This document shows positions 1 through 6,063 of a stretch of 6,806 nucleotides of DNA, one piece after another. This DNA comes from JBBDIK01 sp964640385 (GTDB lineage: Bacteria > Actinomycetota > UBA4738 > JBBDHU01). Positions within the stretch are counted from its first letter, which is position 1; the number at the start of each line of letters is the position of its first letter. Made by a program: the position numbers and the translations under genes. Below the pieces are notes generated by a model that did not search any database, was not told where the DNA came from, and saw only the letters and a program-made list of their open reading frames with translations. The stretch is taken from assembly GCA_964640385.1 (NCBI GenBank), contig CAZXFL010000055.1, positions 1 through 6,806 on the forward strand, in the 5' to 3' direction.

Positions 1-928
1 GGGGTCGGTGGGAGTTGTAATGCGTTTCGTAGTCGGCGAGGAGCCGCAGCAGATGTCTTCGTCCCGCGACGAGCAATAGGTCAAGCATCTCCTTGCGGAT
101 GGTGCGCACGAAGCGCTCCGCGTAGGCGTTGGCCTTTGGAGCACGAACGGGAGTTTTGATAACCCTTACACCTTCTGAGGTGAACACCTCATCGAACGGA
201 CCGGTGAACTTCGAGTCACGATCCCTTATCAGGAACCTCACGTTTCCCAGATCCCCGCCCATAGCCAGGTTCCTCGCTTGCTGGGTCACCCATGATGCGT
301 CGGGGTTTCGGGTTACACCCAGGATCTTCACGCGTCGCGAGCCGACCTCGATCACGAAGAACACGTAGAGGGTCTTCAAGAACGCGGTCTCCACGGTGAA
401 GAAGTCGGTAGCCAATATGACGCTTGCTTGAGCCCTGAGGAACTCCGTCCAGGAAGGTCCGCGCCGGGGCGCCGGACCGACCCCCGAGCGGCGAAGGATC
501 ATGCGGATCGTGGTCACGCCCACGACGTAACCCAACCCTTTCAGCTCTCCTTTGATCCGAACGGCTCCCCATCGCGGGTTGGCCTTGCCCATCTGGATGA
601 TGAACAGCACGAGTGCGGGATCAAGCGGTGGTCTGCCGGCCTTCTTGTGGCGGAACGTCCACTTGCGCCTGACCAGTTCCCGGTGCCAGCGAAGGATCGT
701 CGCAGGTTTCACGATGAAGCCTTCCCAGCGCTCCCGGCCGATCAGATGAGCGAAGGCGGCAAACAGCATCCTGTCGCGGCGTCGGAGCTTCGGGCGCGGG
801 TTCTGCCGCTTGAGCACGGCTAGCTGGTGGCGAAGGGCGAGGATCTCTGCCTCGCGCTCACGGGAATCGTCGCCGGGAGCGATCCGAAGGACGAGCCGGA
901 GCAGGAAGTAGAGGATCGAGAACAGCAC
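1..928 (-). CDS. DDE integrase-type transposase (IS3/IS481-like rve domain), 3' end beyond the window
   Basis: This is an insertion-sequence transposase that would cut and join element ends through an RNase H-fold DDE domain. The 309 visible codons begin with a hydrophobic/basic stretch and the segment LRHQLAVLKRQ. A helix-turn-helix-like region with PATILRWHRELVRRKW follows, then a GRPP linker, then the catalytic core. The triad is visible: first Asp in ATDFFTVET (about residue 175), second Asp in RDRDSKF (about 236) and Glu in AYAERFVRT (about 271), with 34 residues between the last two. The order and motifs match integrase-core transposases common in actinobacteria. The chosen start is GTG at 926-928, eleven bases before which is an in-frame TAG; an AGGA lies 7 bases upstream of the GTG. 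The sequence runs off the left edge after YNSHRP, where related proteins usually have only a few dozen residues left. I see no frameshift in the visible part, so it may be functional. The family is clear, the exact IS name is not. Confidence 0.86.
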   Translation of the reverse strand, partial: MLFSILYFLLRLVLRIAPGDDSREREAEILALRHQLAVLKRQNPRPKLRRRDRMLFAAFAHLIGRERWEGFIVKPATILRWHRELVRRKWTFRHKKAGRPPLDPALVLFIIQMGKANPRWGAVRIKGELKGLGYVVGVTTIRMILRRSGVGPAPRRGPSWTEFLRAQASVILATDFFTVETAFLKTLYVFFVIEVGSRRVKILGVTRNPDASWVTQQARNLAMGGDLGNVRFLIRDRDSKFTGPFDEVFTSEGVRVIKTPVRAPKANAYAERFVRTIRKEMLDLLLVAGRRHLLRLLADYETHYNSHRP

Positions 929-972
929 GGCGCGATCCTACTTGGCCGCAGGTCAGAAGGCGAGTCGAGACT

Positions 973-2598
973 TTATGACCCCTTCACGCTGGCGCGTCGC
1001 CACGAGCGTGTCATGCTCCTGCGCTTGGCGTCCCGCTTCACGACCTGGGCCGCGTTCCTCCCAGGGATGGCCATGACGCCGCCGCCTGGGTGCGTGCCTC
1101 CCCCGCACAGGTACAGACCGGAGATCGGCGTTCGGTAGTCCCCGTAGCCCGGGATCGGCCGCAGCGAGAACATCTGGCTCGGGGACATCTCGCCTTGGAA
1201 GATGTTCCCTCCGACGAGACCGAAGCGCTCCTCGAGGTCGGGCGGCGCGAGGACCTCGATCGCCTCGACGGCTCCTTCGAGGTTCGGCGAGAACTCACCC
1301 AGCGTCTTGATGACCCGCCGTCCGTACGCCTCGCGTTCGCCGTCCCACGACCCGTCCCGGACCTCGTACGGACCGAACTGCGTGAAGGCGAGCATGATGT
1401 GCTTGCCCTCGGGCGCGAGAGCGGGCTCATGGGCGGTGGGGAACATCGCCTCCACGTACGGGTGCTCGGACGGCCGTCCGTGCTTGGCGTCGTCCCAAGC
1501 CCTCTCCAGGTACTCGATCGACGGCGAGATCGCCACCATCCCGCGGTGCAGCTCCCCGTCCTGATCCCACGACGGGAAGTTCGGGAGCTCGCCCAGGGCG
1601 ACGTTCACCTTCACCGACCCCGACTTCGTCTTGTAGACCTTGATGCTCCGCACGACGTCGTCGGGCAGGTGCGCCTCGCCGACGAGGTCGAGGTACGTGG
1701 TCACGGGATGCGCGTTCGAGACGACGAAGCGAGCCCGGATCGCGGTCCCGTCCGCGAGCTCCACTCCGGTTGCGCGGCCGTCAGAGATGGCGACGCGCCC
1801 GACCGCAGCATCGGTTCGGATCTCGGCGCCCGCAGCGACGGCCGCCTTCGCCAGCGCCGCGCTCACCCCGCCGGTCCCGCCCTGCACCCACCCCCAGGCA
1901 CCTTCGTGGCCGTCGACCTCGCCCATCCAGTGGTGGACGAGGACGTACGCGGATCCCGGCGACATCGGCCCGTGCCAGGCGCCGATGACGGCCTGCGTGG
2001 CGAGCGCCCCCTTGACGCGCTCGTCCTCGAACCACTCGTCGAGCAGGTCGGCCGCGCTAATCGTGAACAGGCGAATCACCTCGGCGACGTCACGTCCCCT
2101 CCAGTTGCGCAGGCGCGCCGCGAGCCTGAGCCAGCGCGGCAGCTCTCGCAGGCTCAGGTTGGGGGGGATCACGAACTCGAGTTGCCTGAGGAGCGGCCCG
2201 ATCCGCGCGAAGTACCGGTCGAACTCGTGCAGCGCCTCGGCGTCGTGCCTGGAGAACTTGGCCACGGCCTCCGCGTCGCGCGACGGGTCCCCCCACAGGG
2301 TGAGCGAGGAACCGTCCGGGAACGGTGCGAAGTAGTCGGGCGAGATGATGGAGACCTGGTATCCGAAGCGCTTCAGCTCGAGCTCCGAGATGATGCGCGG
2401 CGCCATGAGGCTCACGACGTAGGAGGCCGACGAGATCCGGTATCCCGGCCACGTCTCCTCCGTCGCGGCGGCCCCGCCCAGGATCGACCGCCGTTCCAGC
2501 ACCAGGACATCGAGACCGGCCTTGGCCAGGTACGCGGCGCACGCCAGCCCGTTGTGGCCGCCGCCGACGATCACGACGTCGCGTTGTCTCGCAGGCAT
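973..2598 (-). CDS. FAD-dependent oxidoreductase of the CrtI/phytoene dehydrogenase (PYROXD2-like) type
   Basis: This is a flavoprotein oxidoreductase of 541 residues, probably cytoplasmic. The N-terminal Rossmann motif VVIVGGGHNG (G12-x-G14-x-x-G17) is followed by LVLERR, whose Glu35 would bind the adenine ribose, and then by LGGAAATEE, which is typical of CrtI/amine-oxidase-clan enzymes. A second FAD-contact motif, LYLCGGGTHPGGGV...PGRNA, lies near residues 495-515. The length suits the family. True phytoene desaturases sit with crtB or other carotenoid genes, and none is present; the sequence looks closer to PYROXD2-like proteins, whose substrates are mostly unknown. I chose the ATG at 2596-2598 because GAGGAG lies 6 bases upstream and the FAD motif then starts at the usual distance. 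An in-frame GTG at 2670 would add 24 charged residues; it overlaps the upstream gene's stop and has AAGGAG 11 bases before it, so it cannot be excluded. It follows the aminomethyltransferase gene in one transcript. The last 20 or so residues are very basic and may have been altered by the adjacent insertion. Confidence 0.9.
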   Translation of the reverse strand: MPARQRDVVIVGGGHNGLACAAYLAKAGLDVLVLERRSILGGAAATEETWPGYRISSASYVVSLMAPRIISELELKRFGYQVSIISPDYFAPFPDGSSLTLWGDPSRDAEAVAKFSRHDAEALHEFDRYFARIGPLLRQLEFVIPPNLSLRELPRWLRLAARLRNWRGRDVAEVIRLFTISAADLLDEWFEDERVKGALATQAVIGAWHGPMSPGSAYVLVHHWMGEVDGHEGAWGWVQGGTGGVSAALAKAAVAAGAEIRTDAAVGRVAISDGRATGVELADGTAIRARFVVSNAHPVTTYLDLVGEAHLPDDVVRSIKVYKTKSGSVKVNVALGELPNFPSWDQDGELHRGMVAISPSIEYLERAWDDAKHGRPSEHPYVEAMFPTAHEPALAPEGKHIMLAFTQFGPYEVRDGSWDGEREAYGRRVIKTLGEFSPNLEGAVEAIEVLAPPDLEERFGLVGGNIFQGEMSPSQMFSLRPIPGYGDYRTPISGLYLCGGGTHPGGGVMAIPGRNAAQVVKRDAKRRSMTRSWRRASVKGS

Positions 2599-2604
2599 GG
2601 GTAT

Positions 2605-2610
2605 CTCCTC
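2605..2610 (-). promoter_or_regulatory. Ribosome binding site deciding the oxidoreductase start
   Basis: The minus strand reads GAGGAG, six bases, then ATG at 2598. This is the best-spaced Shine-Dalgarno sequence for the flavoprotein gene and is the main reason for preferring the shorter protein over the GTG start at 2670. Confidence 0.6.
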
Positions 2611-2666
2611 AGCATCGAGCAGGTCGCCCCGCGGGCATGGGTCATCCTTCTCAGGAGGACGATCCG

Positions 2667-3848
2667 TCACATGCGAACGCGCTCCTTCTTCGGGTCGTAG
2701 ATCGGGGCCGAGGCGATCGTCGCGGTGATCGTGCCGCTCGGTCCCTGGACCTCCACAGTCCCGCCGTCCTCGGCGGCCTCGGTCCGGATCACGGCGAGCC
2801 CGATCGGGCCGAAGATCGGGCTGTTGGTCGGGGACGTGAGGAGCCCGACTCGTTCCCCGTCCTTGGTGACCGCCGTACCGTACTCGGGAAGCTCGTCACC
2901 GTCCCAGCGCAGGGTCTTGAACCGGTTCGGCGGAGCCTTGGCGACCTCCGCGAGCCGGGACCGGCCGGGGATGTCGGCGCCGAGCGCGACGAAGCGGTCC
3001 AGCCCCACGTCGAAGGGCGTGCCGGCGCGAGGCTCGTAGTCGAACCCCGTCACGATCATCCCGCTCTCGATGCGGCACATCTCGATGGCCGAGTTGCCGT
3101 ACAGCCTCGCGCCGGAATCGACGAGCACGTTCCAGAGGTCTTCGGCCTGCTCGCGCCGGACGAACAGCTCATAGCCGAGCTCGCCCGAGAACCCGGTGCG
3201 GGAGAGCCAGGCGGGAACGCCCCTGACCTTCACCGGCTCCGGGTAGAACCGGAAGTAGGTGAGAGTGTCCAGATCGGCGTCGGTGAGCGTAGCGAGCAGG
3301 TTCCGAGACTCGGGCCCCTGCACCTGGAAGTTCGGCATGTCCTGGGTGATGTGCTCGATGCTCACGTCGAGGCCCTTCGTGCCCCCGGCGAAGAACGCCT
3401 CCAGGTCCATGCCGTTCGTCATGATCCAGAAGTGGTCGTCCGCGAGCCTGAAAACCGTGCCGTCGTCGACGAGCGACCCGTCGGCGTCGAGGAACCCCCC
3501 GTAGCGGACCTGTCCGATCTCCATGCCGACGGCGTCGTTCGAGAACACGCGCTGGATGGCCGCCGCCGCCTGCGACCCTCGCCAGTCCCACTTGATGAGC
3601 GGCGACATGTCCCACACGCCCACGCCTTCGCGGACTGCTCGGTACTCCCTCGGGACGTCCCCGAAGCTGTCCAGCCAGTACCAGCCGCCCTCGGCGGCGA
3701 ACGTCGCACCCATCGCCACCTGGACGTCGTACAACGCGGTCTTGATCGGCTCTTCCGATGCCATCTCCGTCTCCCCTCCAACCTGCAAGGAATCGCGTCG
3801 GCGCTCACCGGTCGCAACACCCGTTCGCGCCGCGGTCGGTCGGCTCAT
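2667..3848 (-). CDS. GcvT-like aminomethyltransferase (glycine cleavage T-protein family, tetrahydrofolate-dependent)
   Basis: Proteins of this family move a one-carbon group from an aminomethyl or methyl donor to tetrahydrofolate. The 393 residues align with the T-protein fold throughout: GGWYWLDSFG...AVREGVGVWDMS at 54-82, a conserved ND at 104-105, GSLVDDGTVFR at 124-134 whose Asp-Asp matches the catalytic folate-site Asp region of GcvT, NFQVQGPESR at 173-182, SGELGYELFV at 221-230, CRIESGM at 258-264, TPFDVGLDRFV at 277-287, and a C-terminal barrel with SPIFGPIGLAVI at 343-354. The family includes true GcvT, DmdA-type demethylases and the folate domains of sarcosine and dimethylglycine dehydrogenases. 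No gcvH or gcvP is nearby, so a catabolic demethylase-type role is more likely than glycine cleavage (inference). ATG 3848 has AGGAGG six bases upstream. A second in-frame ATG at 3764, also with a good Shine-Dalgarno, gives a 365-residue protein of canonical length starting MASEEPIKTALYD. It ends ATGTGA, overlapping a possible GTG start of the flavoprotein gene. Confidence 0.9.
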   Translation of the reverse strand: MSRPTAARTGVATGERRRDSLQVGGETEMASEEPIKTALYDVQVAMGATFAAEGGWYWLDSFGDVPREYRAVREGVGVWDMSPLIKWDWRGSQAAAAIQRVFSNDAVGMEIGQVRYGGFLDADGSLVDDGTVFRLADDHFWIMTNGMDLEAFFAGGTKGLDVSIEHITQDMPNFQVQGPESRNLLATLTDADLDTLTYFRFYPEPVKVRGVPAWLSRTGFSGELGYELFVRREQAEDLWNVLVDSGARLYGNSAIEMCRIESGMIVTGFDYEPRAGTPFDVGLDRFVALGADIPGRSRLAEVAKAPPNRFKTLRWDGDELPEYGTAVTKDGERVGLLTSPTNSPIFGPIGLAVIRTEAAEDGGTVEVQGPSGTITATIASAPIYDPKKERVRM

Positions 3849-3854
3849 TGGCCG

Positions 3855-3860
3855 CCTCCT
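3855..3860 (-). promoter_or_regulatory. Ribosome binding site for the upstream start of the aminomethyltransferase gene
   Basis: A perfect AGGAGG on the minus strand lies six bases before ATG 3848. It supports translation from this start even though the first 28 residues it adds are Arg-rich and unlike the family. The internal start at 3764 has its own GGGGAG (3771-3776), also six bases away. Confidence 0.55.
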
Positions 3861-3924
3861 GCGAAACCCACACCCAACAAGTACCTCGGTTCGCTCACAC
3901 GAGGGCTTCCGACGGTGAATGTCC

Positions 3925-3930
3925 AGTATA
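3925..3930 (-). promoter_or_regulatory. Candidate -10 element for the leftward aminomethyltransferase-oxidoreductase operon
   Basis: The minus strand reads TATACT here, five of six matches to TATAAT, in an otherwise very GC-rich stretch. Transcription would begin about 70 bases before ATG 3848. I see no good -35 hexamer at 16-18 bases, so this remains tentative. Confidence 0.3.
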
Positions 3931-3941
3931 TACGCGGACCG

Positions 3942-3961
3942 GCTATGAACGCCGGTCGAAA
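3942..3961 (+). repeat. 20-bp near-copy of the IS21-type end sequence at 6170-6189 (inverted)
   Basis: Bases 3942-3961 match the reverse complement of 6170-6189 at 19 of 20 positions, including the whole CGCCGGTCGAAA core. The right-hand copy lies at the end of istB and partly within a 23-bp terminal repeat. The match extends no further on either side. This may be a footprint of an IS21 end left between the divergent genes. Confidence 0.45.
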
Positions 3962-4032
3962 ACGGACCTCGTCGCGTCGGCCAGCTCCTTGCGAAGCTTC
4001 TTGACCTGGCGGCGCAACTTGGCGTTCTCGGC
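3943..4032 (-). pseudogene. Remnant of a coiled-coil C-terminus (unidentified protein)
   Basis: On the minus strand this frame reads AENAKLRRQVKKLRKELADA, then ATRSVFDRRS and TAG. Leucines and valine fall at heptad-like spacing with Lys/Arg/Glu between them, typical of a short coiled coil. The frame is closed by an in-frame TAG just upstream (4033-4035). The neighbouring frame continues the same character with ERLAEACDR (4032-4058), so a single frameshift near 4033 may have broken a longer helix. There is no start codon or ribosome binding site. It could be the tail of a small transposase subunit or of a regulator. I do not recognise the family. Confidence 0.3.
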
Positions 4033-4110
4033 CTATCGCACGCCTCCGCGAGCCTCTCGGGGGACCAAGGTGCGGGGGACCAACGTCCTGCGTATCAGCC
4101 CGAGGCGCTG

Positions 4111-4132
4111 CCTTGCAACTCGGGGAGCAAGG
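4111..4132. promoter_or_regulatory. Inverted repeat, candidate operator
   Basis: CCTTGC at 4111-4116 and GCAAGG at 4127-4132 are perfect inverted half-sites separated by ten bases. They cover the -35 and spacer of the promoter proposed for the lipoprotein gene. A dimeric repressor could bind here, or the repeat could be chance; no regulator gene is in the window. Confidence 0.35.
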
Positions 4133-4141
4133 AGTGATACT
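4113..4141 (+). promoter_or_regulatory. Candidate sigma-70-type promoter of the PotD-like gene
   Basis: TTGCAA (4113-4118) and GATACT (4136-4141) are separated by exactly 17 bases, with four of six matches each to TTGACA and TATAAT. Transcription would start about 20 bases before ATG 4169, just ahead of its ribosome binding site. The elements are individually weak, so the spacing and position carry the argument. Confidence 0.35.
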
Positions 4142-4153
4142 CAGGGCTCCACC

Positions 4154-4162
4154 GGAGGGAGG
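4154..4162 (+). promoter_or_regulatory. Ribosome binding site of the PotD-like gene
   Basis: GGAGGGAGG lies six bases before ATG 4169. This very strong site fixes the start there rather than at the in-frame upstream codons of a long open frame beginning at 3758, or at the internal ATG 4229. Confidence 0.7.
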
Positions 4163-4168
4163 CCCGCG

Positions 4169-5521
4169 ATGACCATGCACCCGAGAGAAGGTGGCCGCAA
4201 ACGCCCGTTCGGGCTCGGACGAACACCCATGGACCGCCGCACGTTCCTGCGTACCACGGGACTCACCGCGGCGAGCATCCCGCTCGCGAGCGCGATCCTG
4301 GCGGCGTGCACGGATCCGACGAAGCAGGGGAAGGTGGACGAGTCGATCCTCAACCCCGCGCGACCGGATAACCCCGTGACGCTCCCGGTGAACGAGGCCG
4401 ACATGATCGCCGACGGACTCAAACCTGAGGCCGGTCCCCTCGAGCTGTACAACTGGGAGGAGTACATCAATCCTCGCGTCGTCGGGATGTTCGAGGAACA
4501 GTACGGCGTCAAGGTCAATCGCAACACGTTCAATACGGAGCAGGAGGCGCTCGGGACACTCTCCGCGACCGACACCCCGTACGACGTCTACTTCCCGTCG
4601 CCGAACGTCCTCGCGCGACTCGCCTCGAGCGGCCTCCTCCGACCGCTCAACAAGAGCTATCTCCCGAACCTGGCGAACACGTGGGAGGTCTACCACGGCA
4701 CCGCGCCCCAGACGCCGTTCTACGACGTCGGCGCGCTCTACACGGTGCCGTACGTGGTCTACACGACCGGCATCGGGTGGCGGATCGACAGGCCCCGCGG
4801 TTCATCCATCACAGGACCCGGCGAGGACGTCATCCCGTCGATGTCGAACCCCTACGAGATCCTCTGGGACTCCGCGTACAAGGGGAAGGTCCACATCCTC
4901 GACGACTACAAAGAAGCCATCGGGATGACGCTCCTCAAGAACGGTATCTACGACGTCAACACCGACGATGACTCGACGCGGGCGGCGAACCTTGAGACCG
5001 CCCGGACCGAGCTGATCGACATGGTGAACGCCGTCGATGTCAAAGCCGACATCAGCAACTATACGGACCTCCCCGAGGGGGCGTCGTTGATCCACCAGGG
5101 ATGGTCCGGGGACTTCGTCTTCGTGCAGTCCTACTACCCCGACTACCAGGTGGACAAGGACGTCATCCGCTACTGGGCGCCGTCGGAGAACATGATGATC
5201 GCCAACGACATGATGGCGCTGGTCAGCAGCGGAAAGAACCCGGTGCTCGCGCACCACTTCCTGAACTTCATGCTCGACTTCGACAACGCGATGGTGAACT
5301 TCCAGTGGAACGGGTACATCCCGCCCATGGCCGGCCTCAACAAGGACGACCTGATCAAGGGTGCGGGTCCGTGGCAGCCGGGGCGCATCGTCCAGCCGAG
5401 TCTCGAGACCTGCATCCCGACCGAGGAAGACTTCACGAAGGGACAGACCCTGTGCGAACTCACCCTCGATGTCGACCGGGAGTGGCAGGACGTCTGGGAC
5501 GCGTTCAAGGCGCAGGGGTAG
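4169..5521 (+). CDS. PotD-like ABC-transporter substrate-binding lipoprotein (Tat-exported)
   Basis: This is an extracytoplasmic binding protein of 450 residues for a small, probably amine-type ligand. The N-terminus has a twin-arginine signal (DRRTFLR, residues 22-28), a hydrophobic helix and a lipobox LAAC with lipidated Cys47. The mature part follows the PotD/spermidine-putrescine-binding fold: LELYNWEEY at 91-99, YDVYFPSPNVLARLASSGLL, YTVPYVVYTTGIGW, YEILWDSAYKGKV, the ligand-site segment DDYKE at 245-249, HQGWSGD around Trp312, and YWAPSENMMIANDM at 335-348. At the last segment E. coli PotD has a Trp-x-Asp that contacts spermidine, whereas here the aligned stretch reads I-A-N-D, so the ligand may differ. 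Cys415 and Cys429 are the only cysteines after the lipobox and could form a disulfide. No permease or ATPase genes follow; two hairpins do. It is divergent from the aminomethyltransferase operon, suggesting uptake or sensing of that pathway's substrate (inference). Confidence 0.9.
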   Translation: MTMHPREGGRKRPFGLGRTPMDRRTFLRTTGLTAASIPLASAILAACTDPTKQGKVDESILNPARPDNPVTLPVNEADMIADGLKPEAGPLELYNWEEYINPRVVGMFEEQYGVKVNRNTFNTEQEALGTLSATDTPYDVYFPSPNVLARLASSGLLRPLNKSYLPNLANTWEVYHGTAPQTPFYDVGALYTVPYVVYTTGIGWRIDRPRGSSITGPGEDVIPSMSNPYEILWDSAYKGKVHILDDYKEAIGMTLLKNGIYDVNTDDDSTRAANLETARTELIDMVNAVDVKADISNYTDLPEGASLIHQGWSGDFVFVQSYYPDYQVDKDVIRYWAPSENMMIANDMMALVSSGKNPVLAHHFLNFMLDFDNAMVNFQWNGYIPPMAGLNKDDLIKGAGPWQPGRIVQPSLETCIPTEEDFTKGQTLCELTLDVDREWQDVWDAFKAQG

Positions 5522-5533
5522 GCGAGCCGCGGA

Positions 5534-5585
5534 CCGGGCAGACGCGCCCGGACTGAGCTGGACGGCGCCGGGCTACGTCCGGCGC
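5534..5585 (+). terminator. Tandem GC hairpins downstream of the PotD-like gene
   Basis: Two perfect inverted repeats start 12 bases after the stop codon. CCGGGC/GCCCGG (5534-5539 and 5546-5551) has a six-base loop. GCGCCGG/CCGGCGC (5565-5571 and 5579-5585) has a seven-base loop whose ends can pair further. Neither is followed by a T-run, so if they terminate transcription it is as GC hairpins of the type proposed in high-GC actinobacteria. Their position suggests that the lipoprotein gene is transcribed alone. Confidence 0.45.
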
Positions 5586-5607
5586 TTCGAGATCTCCTCA
5601 GTGAGCT

Positions 5608-6052
5608 GAAGTGCGCCTTTTGCTCCACACCCCCGATCACGACCCACGCCTCGCCGAAGTCGAACTGGGCCTTGCCGGGCTCATGAGAAAGCGGCATGTG
5701 CACATCTGCGTGATGCCGCCTGTGGCGGGCGACGGCCTCCTTTACCTGGGTGATGCCGCCCGCGTAGCCGTAGTCATCGCGCAGCCGCTCGAAGATTCTC
5801 TTGGAGGTGTGGCGCTGCTTGGGCGGGGCGTCGCGGTCTTCGGCAAGCCACTCTTCGATCAGGTGCAGGTACGGGCCGACCTTGGCCTTCTGGCGCCTCT
5901 TGGTCTGGCGGTACCCCGGCGGCTCCGGGCGGGGGAATCTTTTGAAGCGTCTCCCACCCGACGCCGTAGTCGCGCCGGATCGAACGCTTCGAGGCTCCGT
6001 CGCGGAGCACCTTTTGGCGGATCTCGGTCCATTCCTGCATGTCCTGTCGCAC
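5608..6052 (-). pseudogene. istA: IS21-family transposase IstA, N-terminal third, frameshifted and truncated
   Basis: This is the beginning of an IS21 transposase gene that can no longer make an active protein. From 6052 the frame reads DMQEWTEIRQKVL, then SKRSIRRDYGVGWETLQKI, the IstA helix-turn-helix region. At 5927-5938, in a C-rich run on the minus strand, homology moves to another frame: PEPPGYRQTKRRQK, VGPYLHLIEEWLAEDRDAP, KQRHTSKRIFERLRDDYGY, AGGITQVKEAV and EPGKAQFDFGEAWVVIGGV. The last segment opens the catalytic core with the first Asp region (QFDFGEA). Homology stops at EQKAHF near 5608, so most of the DDE domain, of a protein normally about 500 residues long, is missing. The likely original start is ATG 6038-6040, with AAGGAG eleven bases upstream; GTG 6052 is too close to that site. 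The break falls just beyond the hairpins after the lipoprotein gene, so the right boundary of the metabolic island lies at about 5586-5612. Confidence 0.85.
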
Positions 6053-6063
6053 TCCTTTTCCCC

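Larger units (their letters stand above)
3849..4168. other. Divergent intergenic region between the aminomethyltransferase and PotD-like genes
   Basis: This 320-bp gap between divergent genes contains no convincing complete gene. It holds a possible leftward -10 (TATACT, 3925-3930), a possible rightward promoter close to the lipoprotein gene, an inverted repeat over that promoter (4111-4132), two copies of GGGGGACCAA (4059-4068 and 4074-4083), a minus-strand coiled-coil fragment ending in a stop (3943-4032) and a 20-bp near-match to the IS21-type end at 6170-6189. The last two suggest old mobile-element insertions between the genes. Confidence 0.6.

Noticed and set aside
216..572. Minus-strand open frame of 118 codons within the transposase region
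   Set aside because: It is in a different frame from the integrase motifs and is rich in Arg/Gly without similarity to anything; a shadow.
973..2598. Carotenoid biosynthesis gene crtI
   Set aside because: The general fold matches, but there are no other carotenoid genes and the protein resembles the PYROXD2-like branch; a specific crtI call is not supported.
1090..2700. Long plus-strand open frame (536 codons) opposite the flavoprotein gene
   Set aside because: Antisense shadow produced by GC-rich codons. Its translation is Arg/Asp/Pro-rich with no family motifs, while the minus strand has clear FAD motifs.
2637..4004. Long plus-strand open frame (455 codons) opposite the aminomethyltransferase gene
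   Set aside because: Same antisense effect; low-complexity composition and no start signal, while the minus strand carries T-protein motifs throughout.
3758..4168. N-terminal extension of the lipoprotein frame back to 3758
   Set aside because: The frame is open by chance. The Tat signal must be near the N-terminus, and the strong ribosome binding site points to ATG 4169.
3845..4696. Minus-strand open frame across the intergenic region and the lipoprotein signal region
   Set aside because: Its translation has no recognisable domain and most of it lies opposite the well-supported lipoprotein gene.
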